In this document: piece by piece, positions 6,129 to 13,585 of the stretch
Position numbering within the stretch: the stretch's first letter is position 1
How the letters are laid out: every line of letters starts with the position of its first letter
Assembly: GCA_964522805.1 (NCBI GenBank)
Contig: CAZFWP010000053.1
Span: 1-13,729, forward strand
Source of the DNA: CAZBYL01 sp964522805
GTDB taxonomy: Bacteria; Synergistota; Synergistia; Synergistales; Synergistaceae
Direction: 5' to 3'
Length of the DNA stretch: 13,729 nt
Notes under the pieces: model-generated
What the model was told of the DNA's origin: nothing
The model's input: the letters and a program-made list of their open reading frames with translations, nothing else
Databases searched by the model: none
Position numbers and translations under genes: made by a program

Positions 6129-6345
6129 GGCAATGGCGCGCCAAGCGCGCCGAGCCCCCCGCCCCCACACAAACTCAAAATCGAGCGCTAGACGTGCCAA
6201 TAACGAAGCAACCCGGTGTGGGAATCCCGCAGACGTATATACATACGTCGAGGACATTCCCACGCCGGGTTGCAAAGTTAGTGGTGCGTATAGCGCTCGA
6301 TTTTCGGTGGTTGCGAAGTTAGTAGCGCATATAGCGCTCGATTTT
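6129..6345. repeat. composite palindromic repeat element, copy 1
   Basis: The module order is as follows. First, a GC-rich hairpin unit, GGCGCGC-CAA-GCGCGCC at 6135-6151, in one copy. Second, a 128-bp interrupted palindrome 6177-6304 bounded by AAAATCGAGCGCTA and its complement. Third, a duplicated right arm: 6269-6304 and 6310-6345 are 36-bp repeats with period 41. Bases 6168-6311 match 13586-13729 at 142 of 144 positions, in the same orientation. The element fills most of the 393-bp gap between the divergent GNAT and gspG genes and contains no gene. It encodes no transposase, so if mobile it would need help in trans. Confidence 0.95.
6177..6304. repeat. 128-bp long-hairpin core of the composite repeat (copy 1)
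   Basis: The 49-base left arm (6177-6225) and 49-base right arm (6256-6304) are inverted repeats. In copy 2 the same arms match at 42 of 49 positions, and two of the mismatches would be G-U pairs in RNA. Outer 14 bp and inner 18 bp (GCAACCCGGTGTGGGAAT) are perfect in copy 2; copy 1 has one extra mismatch in the inner block and one next to it. The apex holds a second small stem GACGTAT/ATACGTC. Either strand could fold into a rod-like hairpin. Confidence 0.9.
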
Positions 6346-6372
6346 CCCCTAACAATTATAGTTAATAGCCAT

Positions 6373-6378
6373 TATAAT
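6373..6378 (+). promoter_or_regulatory. -10 box of the gspG promoter
   Basis: A consensus TATAAT lies 41 bases before the gspG start and 27 bases past the end of the composite repeat. The -35 region is weak: CTAACA (6349-6354) at 18-bp spacing matches 4 of 6. The -35 thus abuts the repeat edge, so the element could affect expression. Confidence 0.45.
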
Positions 6379-6419
6379 AGACTCTAAGATGGTGATAAAT
6401 TTTCGGGGGTGCATATTTT

Positions 6420-6839
6420 ATGAAAAAACGCAGAGGTTTTACTCTTATTGAAATCATGGTCGTTGTTGTCATTATCGGCTTGCTTTCCGCTCTTGTGGGG
6501 CCAAGGCTGATGGGGCAGAGCGATGACGCCAAGCGTAAAACCACTTTTACTCAAATTGCCCAGCTTGAGCAGGTTCTGGGGCTTTTCCAGCTTGATAACG
6601 GCTTTTACCCAACTACCAATCAGGGGCTGGAAGCGTTGGTAAAGCAGCCGACGACACCGCCAGAAGCTTTGAATTATAAAAGCGGCGGCTATATGAAGAA
6701 GGTTCCCAAAGATGCTTGGGGACGTGATTTTATTTATGAATGCCCCGGCGAGCACGGAGATTTTGATATTATCTCTTATGGCTCAGACGGGCAGGAAGGC
6801 GGCAGCGGCAACGCGGCGGATATTACCAATTGGGAGTAG
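6420..6839 (+). CDS. gspG: type II secretion major pseudopilin GspG-like
   Basis: A 139-residue type IV pilin-like protein, the main subunit of the type II secretion pseudopilus. The prepilin signal MKKRRG is followed by FTLIEIM, giving a G6|F7 prepilin-peptidase site with Glu at mature position 5 and a hydrophobic helix to about residue 27. The GspG-specific body is clear: NGFYPTTNQGLEALV, then KDAWGRDFIYECPGEHGDFD, SYGSDGQEGG and the acidic C-terminal region (NAADITNWE) that in known GspG proteins forms the calcium site. Length is typical. GGGGG (6405-6409) lies ten bases before the ATG. No gspD, E, F or other secretion genes are nearby, so it is an orphan here; it could serve a T2SS or a type IV pilus encoded elsewhere. 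Confidence 0.92.
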   Translation: MKKRRGFTLIEIMVVVVIIGLLSALVGPRLMGQSDDAKRKTTFTQIAQLEQVLGLFQLDNGFYPTTNQGLEALVKQPTTPPEALNYKSGGYMKKVPKDAWGRDFIYECPGEHGDFDIISYGSDGQEGGSGNAADITNWE

Positions 6840-6875
6840 CAGCGGCTCTTATTTTTGTTGAAAGGCAGTGATTTT

Positions 6876-7424
6876 ATGTCAAAGGTTGAGAAGATTCTGC
6901 GGGCGATAAAGAATGACCTTCTTCCTGTCACAGCAGCCGGAGTTGCTGCGGGAAATCATGTTTTCGGCGGTCTCGTGCTTGATGCGGTGACACTTGAGAC
7001 TGTCATAGCAGGCTCTAATAACAGACAGGAGAATCCCATTTATCACGGCGAAATAGACACCATTCAAAAGTTTTTCGCTTTGGAAGAGCGTCCTGCGCCT
7101 CAGGACTGCATTTTTGTGGCAAGCCATGACCCCTGTTCGATGTGTATTTCTGCCATCGCCTGGGCAGGGTTTAGAGAGATATGGGTGCTTTTTGGCTATG
7201 AAGATGTAGCGAAGGATTTTGATATGCCGGTGGATTTGATGATGTATAAGGAGGTCTTCTGCGCTGACGGGGCAAAGGCTGAGAACGCCTTCTTCAGTAA
7301 GTACAGCATCAAGCGCGAAGCCGCCAAGGAGATAAATTCTGAAGAACTTGCAGACGAAATTACTGCTTTAGCAAGGGCGTATGGAGAGTTTAAGGTTTCC
7401 GATTTCGATTATCCTGGAATGTAG
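6876..7424 (+). CDS. cytidine/deoxycytidylate deaminase-family protein
   Basis: A 182-residue zinc-dependent deaminase-fold protein. With the start used here, the zinc and catalytic motifs are YHGEID (H57, E59) and DPCSMC (C87, C90): one His, two Cys and the proton-shuttling Glu, all present. The motif form (HGE plus PCxxC) is that of the CMP/dCMP and nucleoside/tRNA deaminase superfamily, and the long C-terminal part (about 90 residues after the PCxxC) is not one I can assign to a specific substrate. ATG 6876 is preferred because GAAAGG (6860-6865) is ten bases upstream; an in-frame TTG at 6855 would add seven residues. It begins 36 bases after the gspG stop and is probably co-transcribed with it, with a terminator at 7431. 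Confidence 0.8.
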   Translation: MSKVEKILRAIKNDLLPVTAAGVAAGNHVFGGLVLDAVTLETVIAGSNNRQENPIYHGEIDTIQKFFALEERPAPQDCIFVASHDPCSMCISAIAWAGFREIWVLFGYEDVAKDFDMPVDLMMYKEVFCADGAKAENAFFSKYSIKREAAKEINSEELADEITALARAYGEFKVSDFDYPGM

Positions 7425-7430
7425 AGTCCG

Positions 7431-7464
7431 GAGCCGATGAGATAGTATCTTTTCGGCTCTTTTT
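7431..7464 (+). terminator. intrinsic terminator of the gspG-deaminase unit
   Basis: GAGCCGA (7431-7437) pairs exactly with TCGGCTC (7453-7459), with an inner AGATA/TATCT pairing, and TTTTT follows at 7460-7464. It starts six bases after the deaminase stop. Confidence 0.88.
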
Positions 7465-7508
7465 GTATATTTTATATATTATGAGTACCTGTCTTGGGGG
7501 TGGCGTAA

Positions 7509-9491
7509 ATGTTTTGGCATATTGACGCTGATTTTGTTGCCCTTGCGATTATTTTTATTGTTTTTACGGATATTGTTATTAACAAGGCCTTTTCCTCGCC
7601 TCATTGGCAGGATAAGATTTTTGCTGTTGTGGCTTTGTCCTCTTTTTTCCTCACTTTAGTCGATATTGTTTCCTCAGCTGTGATGATGATGCCCAATGTT
7701 AACTGGTGGACTTATCAGCTTATTCTTACTTTTTATTTTATTACAGCACCTCTTTCATGTATTATGTGGCTTATTTATACTCATTCTTTTTCAAGACCAA
7801 AACCAGTAAAACAGGAGCTTTATCTTTATTTTCTTATGTCCCTGCCATATTTAGTTTATACGATGGCGGCGATAACAAACCCATGGAGCGGCTTTATTTT
7901 TCATCTGGGGCCGAAACTGGAATATTCCAGAGGCAACGGCTACGCTTGGATCATTATCCTTTATTATTTTTATATGTTTTTTACCACAGCATCGGTGGTA
8001 CGCAACAGGCACACACTTGGGCGCGCAAAGACCTTTCTGCTGCTGCTTTTTCCGCTGATTACCGCAATAGCGTTCTATTGTCAGTCCTATCTTTTCCCTG
8101 GCTATCTTTTAATCTGTCCGTCATACGCCTGCATTTTGCTGACTTCGCACTTACTGCTGCAAAACACCAGGAGAAAGACAGATCCTCTTACGGGGCTGCC
8201 TAACAGAAACGCACTGATTAATGAGCTTGAGGAGAGAGAAAACAGCAGCCGTACTTTGATAATGCTTTCGATAAACGACTTTAGCTTTGTCAATGAAAGG
8301 TATGGCAATGTTTTAGGCGATAACCTTTTAAAGGAAATAGCCGGAGAATTGAAGGCCATTTCCCTCAACAATAATGTCTACCGTTCAAGCGGAGATGAGT
8401 TTCTTTTGATGTTTAAGGATAAATCCCCCAAGCAGGCAGAAGATGCGCTGGAGGCACTCAAGAAACGCTTTGAGAACCATTGGAGCATCAGCGGTGCGAA
8501 GCTGACTTTGGTTTTGAGCATTGGTGTCGTCTCTTTGCCTCTGCCGCAGGACAGCCGCATCGACCCCCTTTCAGCTCTCGAACTGGCTGTACGAGAAGGA
8601 AAGCAGAAAAACAGCACTTCCGTAACTTACTATGATTCAGCTCTTTCCGGAAAGTACAACAGACAGAGGCAGGTCTTAGCGGCTGTACGGGAGGGTCTTG
8701 CCGAAAAACGTTTTAAGACTTATTTTCAGCCAATATATAATGTTGATACTAAGCGCTTTGACCGTGCGGAAGCTCTTTGCCGCCTCTGCGACCCTAAGCT
8801 GTCTTGGATATCTCCGGAAGAATTTATCCCCATCGCCGAAGAGAGCGAATATGTCAATGAGATAACCTACATCGTGCTGGAGGACTCCTGCCGCATGGCG
8901 CGTGAGCTGCATGACCAGGGAGCTGAAACCGTTATTCATGTCAATTTGTCTGCGGAAAATTTCCTCCAGGCGGATTTTAAGGAGAAAGTTTTAGCTATCC
9001 TCGGCAAATATAAAGTTCCCCCATCGCTGATAACTTTGGAAATAACCGAGCATTTGCTTTTACTGCGCGATAAATCAGCCGAAACAGTGCTGCGCGAACT
9101 TGCAGAAAAAGGGGTCACATTTGCCATTGATGACTACGGCACCGGGTATTCTAACTTGACATATTTGGCTAACATACCGGCTGCTATTGTTAAGTTGGAT
9201 AAGAGCATTCTCAAAATCAGCAAAGACGGCGGTAACTTTGTCCTTTCCTTGATGGAGATGATGAATAAAATAAAAAAGACCGTCATCGCTGAAGGAGTGG
9301 AGACAGAGGCTCAGGCGGAATTGGCAAAAATGGCAGGCTGCGGGCACATCCAGGGCTACTACTACGCCATTCCCATGGAAGAGTCGGAGTTTGAAAATTT
9401 TGCGGTAAACCACTGTCTTGATATTTGGTGTGAAAATATTAATCAGTGGGAGCAAAAAGAAAATATAGCAGAGAGCATCTCAGATAAATAG
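7509..9491 (+). CDS. membrane GGDEF-EAL protein, probable c-di-GMP phosphodiesterase
   Basis: A 660-residue inner-membrane signalling protein. About seven hydrophobic segments (near 8-28, 36-59, 69-90, 103-122, 145-163, 173-192, 198-217) form a sensory module. The GGDEF domain (about 225-380) starts with the canonical DPLTGLPNR, but its metal-binding motif is SINDFS (254-259) where active cyclases have D-x-D/N-x-F-K, and the signature is SGDEF (294-298); diguanylate cyclase activity is therefore doubtful. The EAL domain (about 395-635) keeps EAL (421-423), N479, E511, the DD pair 541-542 in DDYGTG, K562, E595 and Q615, so it should hydrolyse c-di-GMP. Start at 7509 follows GGGGG (7496-7500) by eight bases. 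It appears monocistronic; no terminator is obvious before glmS. Confidence 0.92.
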   Translation: MFWHIDADFVALAIIFIVFTDIVINKAFSSPHWQDKIFAVVALSSFFLTLVDIVSSAVMMMPNVNWWTYQLILTFYFITAPLSCIMWLIYTHSFSRPKPVKQELYLYFLMSLPYLVYTMAAITNPWSGFIFHLGPKLEYSRGNGYAWIIILYYFYMFFTTASVVRNRHTLGRAKTFLLLLFPLITAIAFYCQSYLFPGYLLICPSYACILLTSHLLLQNTRRKTDPLTGLPNRNALINELEERENSSRTLIMLSINDFSFVNERYGNVLGDNLLKEIAGELKAISLNNNVYRSSGDEFLLMFKDKSPKQAEDALEALKKRFENHWSISGAKLTLVLSIGVVSLPLPQDSRIDPLSALELAVREGKQKNSTSVTYYDSALSGKYNRQRQVLAAVREGLAEKRFKTYFQPIYNVDTKRFDRAEALCRLCDPKLSWISPEEFIPIAEESEYVNEITYIVLEDSCRMARELHDQGAETVIHVNLSAENFLQADFKEKVLAILGKYKVPPSLITLEITEHLLLLRDKSAETVLRELAEKGVTFAIDDYGTGYSNLTYLANIPAAIVKLDKSILKISKDGGNFVLSLMEMMNKIKKTVIAEGVETEAQAELAKMAGCGHIQGYYYAIPMEESEFENFAVNHCLDIWCENINQWEQKENIAESISDK

Positions 9492-9590
9492 AGCACTTAA
9501 GGTAAAAATATTGTAAAATATATCAATTGTGCCCGGCAAACCGGGGCGAAACATAACGATTGCACTTATGAGTGAGAGGATGATAGATAT

Positions 9591-11417
9591 ATGTGCGGAA
9601 TCATGGGATATATCGGAGACAGAGAGACTACCAAAGTCATTCTCGAAGGACTCGCGAAACATGAATATAGGGGATACGACTCAGCAGGCATTGCCGTTAT
9701 TAAAGACGGCAAAATCTCCGAACTGAGAACCACCGGCAGGGTCTTCCAGCTGGCGGAGAAGGTGGCTGCGGAACACTTTACCGGCGACTTCGGCATCGGG
9801 CACACCAGATGGGCCACTCACGGCGGGGTTACGGAAAACAACGCGCACCCGCACATGAGCAGCGACAACAACGTCGTTCTTGTACATAACGGCATCATCG
9901 AAAACGCACGTGAAATCAGAGCCGAACTGGAAGCGCAGGGAATCAAATTCCATACTGAAACCGACACCGAGTCTGCGGTGCAATACCTGGGCTGGGTCTA
10001 CAACGGCGACCCCAAAGAGGCCATTGTCAAGCTGACCCGCCGCATCCGCGGCGCTTTTGCCCTGGTGATTATGTTCCGCGACCGCAACAACGAGATCTGG
10101 GTGGCGCGCAAAGGTTCACCCCTCGTTGTGGGACATGCGGGAAACGAAGGCTTCTGCGCCTCCGACCCCACCGCGCTCTTGGAATTCACCAGAGACGTCT
10201 GGTTTATGGACGATGACGAAATGGCGCGCATCACTAAAGAGGACTGTATCTTCTTCGACTTTGAAGGACGCGAACACGAGAAAAAATCCATGCACCTCGA
10301 CTGGGATGCTGCCATGACCAGCCGCGGCAAATATCCTCACTTTATGCTTAAGGAAATACACGAACAGCCCGACGTAGTCGCTCACAGCCTTTTGGGGCGC
10401 GTCGCCAACGGTGAGGTAGACCTCTCACATGAACTTAGCTGGACTGCCGAACAGATTGCCGGCTGGAAAAAAATCCACTTTGTGGCCTGCGGCACCTCAC
10501 ACTATGCCACCATTGTCGCAGCTCACATTATGGAAACACTGGGAAACTTTGAAATCCGCACCGAAGTGGCCTCAGAATACCGCTATAGAAATATCCCCAT
10601 AGGCCCCGACACCTTGGCTATATTCGTGTCGCAGTCCGGCGAAACGGCAGACACACTGCACGCCGCACGCCTGGCAAAAGCCAAGGGCGCAAAATGCCTG
10701 GTAATCACCAACGTGCGCAGCTCTACAATTCACCGCGAAGTGGGAGACGCGCTCATCACCCCTGCCGGCCCGGAAATCGGCGTTGCCGCCACAAAGACCT
10801 TCACGGCGCAGATAACCGTACTGACACTGCTTGGTATGTATCTGGCAAAGATGCGCGGCGAACTTTCGCCGGAGACGGAAAAACGCCTTACCACCGCGCT
10901 GATGGACATTCCCTCAAAGCTCGCCTCGATACTGACTCAGGAAAAAGCCATTGAGCAGACTGCCCGCAACTTCGCCGACGCCCGAGGCTTCTTCTTCATC
11001 GGCAGAGGGCTGGCCTATCCGCCGGCACTCGAAGGCGCTCTCAAACTGAAGGAAATCTCCTACCTCCATGCCGAAGCCTACCCTGCGGGAGAGATGAAGC
11101 ACGGCCCGATCGCCCTGCTGGATAAAGAGCTTCCCGTAGTCGCCCTCGTACCCCAAGGCGAACTTTGGGAAAAAACCATCTCCAACATCGAAGAATCAAT
11201 GGCGCGCAAATCTCCCATCATCGCCATTGCTACAGAGGGAGACAGTGAAATCTCCCACTACTCCGAAAACGTCATCTACACCCCTAAGACCGAGCCGGAG
11301 CTATTTCCCTTCATCGCCGTAGTGCCGCTGCAGCTCTTCGCCTACTACGTGGCAAGACAGCGAGGCTGCGACATAGACATGCCGAGAAACTTGGCAAAAT
11401 CCGTGACGGTAGAATAA
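9591..11417 (+). CDS. glmS: glutamine--fructose-6-phosphate aminotransferase (isomerizing)
   Basis: A 608-residue cytoplasmic enzyme making glucosamine-6-phosphate from fructose-6-phosphate and glutamine, the first step toward UDP-GlcNAc for peptidoglycan and lipopolysaccharide. The N-terminal nucleophile glutaminase domain starts MCGIMGYIG (Cys2 is the catalytic residue after Met removal), with RWATHG (73-78), HNGIIEN (99-105) and ETDTE (123-127). Two SIS sugar-isomerase domains follow: CGTSH (300-304), SQSGETADT (347-355), and the C-terminal DIDMPRNLAKSVTVE. Length is normal and all key residues are present. The ATG has GAGAGG (9574-9579) about eleven bases upstream. The 99-bp leader holds a small CCCGG-CAAA-CCGGG hairpin (9532-9545) but not a glmS ribozyme. 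Confidence 0.97.
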   Translation: MCGIMGYIGDRETTKVILEGLAKHEYRGYDSAGIAVIKDGKISELRTTGRVFQLAEKVAAEHFTGDFGIGHTRWATHGGVTENNAHPHMSSDNNVVLVHNGIIENAREIRAELEAQGIKFHTETDTESAVQYLGWVYNGDPKEAIVKLTRRIRGAFALVIMFRDRNNEIWVARKGSPLVVGHAGNEGFCASDPTALLEFTRDVWFMDDDEMARITKEDCIFFDFEGREHEKKSMHLDWDAAMTSRGKYPHFMLKEIHEQPDVVAHSLLGRVANGEVDLSHELSWTAEQIAGWKKIHFVACGTSHYATIVAAHIMETLGNFEIRTEVASEYRYRNIPIGPDTLAIFVSQSGETADTLHAARLAKAKGAKCLVITNVRSSTIHREVGDALITPAGPEIGVAATKTFTAQITVLTLLGMYLAKMRGELSPETEKRLTTALMDIPSKLASILTQEKAIEQTARNFADARGFFFIGRGLAYPPALEGALKLKEISYLHAEAYPAGEMKHGPIALLDKELPVVALVPQGELWEKTISNIEESMARKSPIIAIATEGDSEISHYSENVIYTPKTEPELFPFIAVVPLQLFAYYVARQRGCDIDMPRNLAKSVTVE

Positions 11418-11476
11418 AATCGCGCGGAAAATACACGGAAAAACAAAAGATTAAAATCATACGAACGCGGCAAAAC

Positions 11477-11515
11477 AAAAGGTCAAGGGGCGAAAATGAG
11501 CCGCTTGACCTTTTT
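11477..11515 (+). terminator. intrinsic terminator after glmS
   Basis: AAAAGGTCAAG (11477-11487) pairs exactly with CTTGACCTTTT (11504-11514), with a T run to 11515; it lies 59 bases past the glmS stop. A-rich on the left side, so partly bidirectional. Confidence 0.9.
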
Positions 11516-11847
11516 CGCTGCCCATGCGAAAACACGCCTCACCGCGCCTTCGCACAACGTAACAATGCCATGGGTGCTTCATAAAAGTGAAAGCGGCGCA
11601 AGATATTTATAATATTAACCAACGCCAAAACAGAATTATAATCGGCAGCCGCACATAGCTGTTCAAACTGCGAAAAGAGCTGCCATGACTTGATATCGCC
11701 ATAGTCGTTTTGAGAAAAGACGCCTCATTGCGCCTGCTAAAGTCACCCGACACACATTATGGAACAACTTTTTCCGTAATCCGCACAGCGCAAAAGTGAA
11801 CGTAAATAGGATACAATTACACCACTATAAATAACGGAGGTAACTTT
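11516..11847. other. gene-free stretch upstream of the secreted-protein/amidohydrolase pair
   Basis: No ORF here has start signals or protein-like composition. It holds a 22-bp imperfect direct repeat (11528-11549 and 11714-11735, sharing the core ACGCCTCA-NN-GCGCCT) and two -10-like boxes: TATAAT at 11608-11613 and TACAAT at 11812-11817. The latter lies 30 bases before the next start codon and is the better promoter position, but no matching -35 box is evident. Confidence 0.4.
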
Positions 11848-12555
11848 ATGAGAAAACTACTCTGCGCCCTTATGCTCCTCGTCCTCGTAGCTATGCCCTC
11901 TTACGCCAAACCGACAGCCGATGAATACAGGAACAAGGACTACAACATCGCCGACATAAAAACTGTTTTAATTCTACCCGTGCTCTATGAAGTCAAAATT
12001 CCCGAAAGCGAGGCCTTCTTTGACGAAAAGGTCTCTCAAAAATGGCGTGACCTCACAGACCCGGCAAAATCCAAATTCTCCTTCCTCGCCAAAACACCGG
12101 AAGATATTGTCAAAAGAGACCAATTCGTCAAAGGCATCGCCTCAGAGGACAAACTCAGCCCCATAAAAACAGCGGAAAAAGCACTCTCATTGGCAGACCA
12201 ATACACTGACGCCATCTTGCGCGCCATAGTCACCGACGTGCGCTCTCAAGTCACCCACCACCCCGAAGAAGTCACCTGGGAATCACGCTGGGAAGACAAA
12301 GATGTCTGGGTATACGACCACTGGGAGACCCGACGTGTGGAAAAACGCTACCAGAGAATCAAGCCAGCCTGGGACGAAACCACCAGCATCGGCACAGTAA
12401 AAATCGAGCTCCGTGACGCTAAAGACAACACCCTCATCTATGGCTCCGTCGTCAAAGCCGTCACCGGAGAAGGACTCTTCAGCGATGCGCCCACACTCAC
12501 CACACACATCTGCAACATCTTAGAAAACGCCGCCAAAAGGATCCCGGTAAAATAA
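11848..12555 (+). CDS. secreted protein of unknown function
   Basis: A 235-residue protein I do not recognise. MRKLLCALMLLVLVAMPSYA is a clear Sec signal peptide with cleavage after SYA; the Cys at position 6 is within the n/h-region and there is no lipobox at the cleavage site. The mature part has a beta-strand-rich start (KTVLILPVLYEV), a Lys/Asp/Ser-rich central portion, a Trp/Arg/Glu-rich patch (EVTWESRWEDKDVWVYDHW, about 145-163), and a final stretch IELRDAKDNTLIYGSVVKAV that resembles the tail strands of small envelope lipoproteins such as the DUF4136/DUF799 type, though this is only a resemblance. The start has GGAGG eight bases upstream. Its stop TAA (12553-12555) shares an A with the next start codon, so the two genes are translationally coupled. 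Confidence 0.8.
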   Translation: MRKLLCALMLLVLVAMPSYAKPTADEYRNKDYNIADIKTVLILPVLYEVKIPESEAFFDEKVSQKWRDLTDPAKSKFSFLAKTPEDIVKRDQFVKGIASEDKLSPIKTAEKALSLADQYTDAILRAIVTDVRSQVTHHPEEVTWESRWEDKDVWVYDHWETRRVEKRYQRIKPAWDETTSIGTVKIELRDAKDNTLIYGSVVKAVTGEGLFSDAPTLTTHICNILENAAKRIPVK

Positions 12556-13403
12556 TGAAAATCATTGATGCGCACGCCCACATCTATCCGCCGGAGCTGC
12601 GCCGTGACCAAGAAAAAATCGCCGCCAAAGAGAGGTGGTTTGACATCCTCTCCCACTCCTCCGTCAACAAATGGGGCACTGCCGACGAACTCGTGGCGGC
12701 AATGGACGAAAACGGCGTACAAAGCACATATGCCACCACCTTCGCCTTTCACGACCAGGGCCTATGCCGGGAAATGAACGACTACGTGCTCGATGCCGCC
12801 AAACGCTACCCCGGACGCATACTGCCGATGGCGGTAGTCTCCCCAAACCGCCCCGGAGCCGCAGCCGAAATTGCCCGCTGCGCCGAGGCAGGAGCCGTTG
12901 GCATAGGGGAACTCTTCCCTGACGGACAGAACCTCGACCTCAAAGACACCATGCACACATGGCGCCTCGTTGCGGCCTGCGCGGAACACAAACTCTTCAT
13001 CATGTTTCACACGGCAGAGCAGGCGGGACACCAATACCCCGGCAAAGGAGCCGTAGGAGCCACAGACGCAGCCAAATTCTGCTACAACCACCCCGAAGCC
13101 CACGTCATCTTTGCCCACTTTGGCGCCGGACTATGGGCCTTTGAAGCCATGCCGGAAATGAAAATGATCCTGGCAAACGCCCGCTACGACACTGCCGCCA
13201 TGCCTTGGCTCTACCAAGAACAAATCATCGACGCCATCTTCGCCATCGGAGCCGGGGATAAACTCCTCTTCGGCACCGACTGGCCGATACTGAGCGTTCC
13301 CAGATACCAAAAAATCCTCGCCCGCACCAAACTAACCGAAGAAGAAAAAAACCGCCTCCTCTTCCAAAACGCCCAAAACTTCCTCACCGACACCCAAAAC
13401 TAA
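12555..13403 (+). CDS. amidohydrolase-family (amidohydrolase-2, TIM-barrel) metal-dependent hydrolase
   Basis: A 282-residue predicted cytoplasmic hydrolase of the amidohydrolase-2 family, related to ACMSD-type decarboxylases/hydrolases and TatD-like enzymes. Metal ligands are all visible: the N-terminal DAHAH (H7, H9), E119 in GIGEL, H152 in MFHTAEQ, H188 in FAHFG and D242 in GTDWP. No signal peptide. The reaction and substrate cannot be assigned; members hydrolyse or decarboxylate ring or carboxylate substrates. The ATG at 12555 overlaps the preceding stop (TAATG), implying translational coupling with the secreted protein, an odd partner for a cytoplasmic enzyme. A strong terminator follows two bases after the stop. 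Confidence 0.88.
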   Translation: MKIIDAHAHIYPPELRRDQEKIAAKERWFDILSHSSVNKWGTADELVAAMDENGVQSTYATTFAFHDQGLCREMNDYVLDAAKRYPGRILPMAVVSPNRPGAAAEIARCAEAGAVGIGELFPDGQNLDLKDTMHTWRLVAACAEHKLFIMFHTAEQAGHQYPGKGAVGATDAAKFCYNHPEAHVIFAHFGAGLWAFEAMPEMKMILANARYDTAAMPWLYQEQIIDAIFAIGAGDKLLFGTDWPILSVPRYQKILARTKLTEEEKNRLLFQNAQNFLTDTQN

Positions 13404-13404
13404 C

Positions 13405-13427
13405 CGCCCCCAAAAGGGGCGTTTTTT
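13405..13427 (+). terminator. intrinsic terminator of the amidohydrolase operon
   Basis: CGCCCC (13405-13410), loop CAAAA, GGGGCG (13416-13421), then six T. It immediately follows the stop codon. Confidence 0.95.
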
Positions 13428-13454
13428 CATCCCCTCACGCCCTACGCCCTGCGA

Positions 13455-13582
13455 CGATGGCGCACCAAGCGCGCCAAGCCCCCGCCCACACGCCCCGCGG
13501 CAATGGCGCGCCAAGCGCGCCGAGCTCTCCGCCCACACGCCCCGCGGCAATGGCGCGCCAAGCGCGCCGAGCTCTCCGCCCC
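13455..13582. repeat. 47-bp GC-rich hairpin tandem array (2 full units plus a partial)
   Basis: Units begin at 13455 (46 bp), 13501 (47 bp) and 13548 (35 bp before diverging). Each carries GGCGCGC-CAA-GCGCGCC, a perfect 7-bp hairpin (one mismatch in the first unit), and full units end with a CCGCGG palindrome. Units 2 and 3 are identical over 34 of the shared 35 or fewer bases by eye; unit 1 is more diverged. The same unit occurs once, at 6131, before copy 1 of the composite element. A long antisense ORF through this array is a by-product of the repeat. Confidence 0.92.
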
Positions 13583-13585
13583 TCG

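Noticed and set aside
6855..6875. TTG start for the deaminase-like gene
   Set aside because: ATG 6876 has a well-spaced GAAAGG site; the TTG would sit just before that site and has none of its own.
9492..9590. glmS ribozyme in the glmS leader
   Set aside because: The leader is only 99 bases, too short for the known ribozyme, and the conserved core sequence is absent; only a small hairpin is seen.
13455..13582. CRISPR-like appearance of the repeated 47-bp units
   Set aside because: Units are directly contiguous with no unique spacers, and there are no cas genes; it is a simple tandem array.
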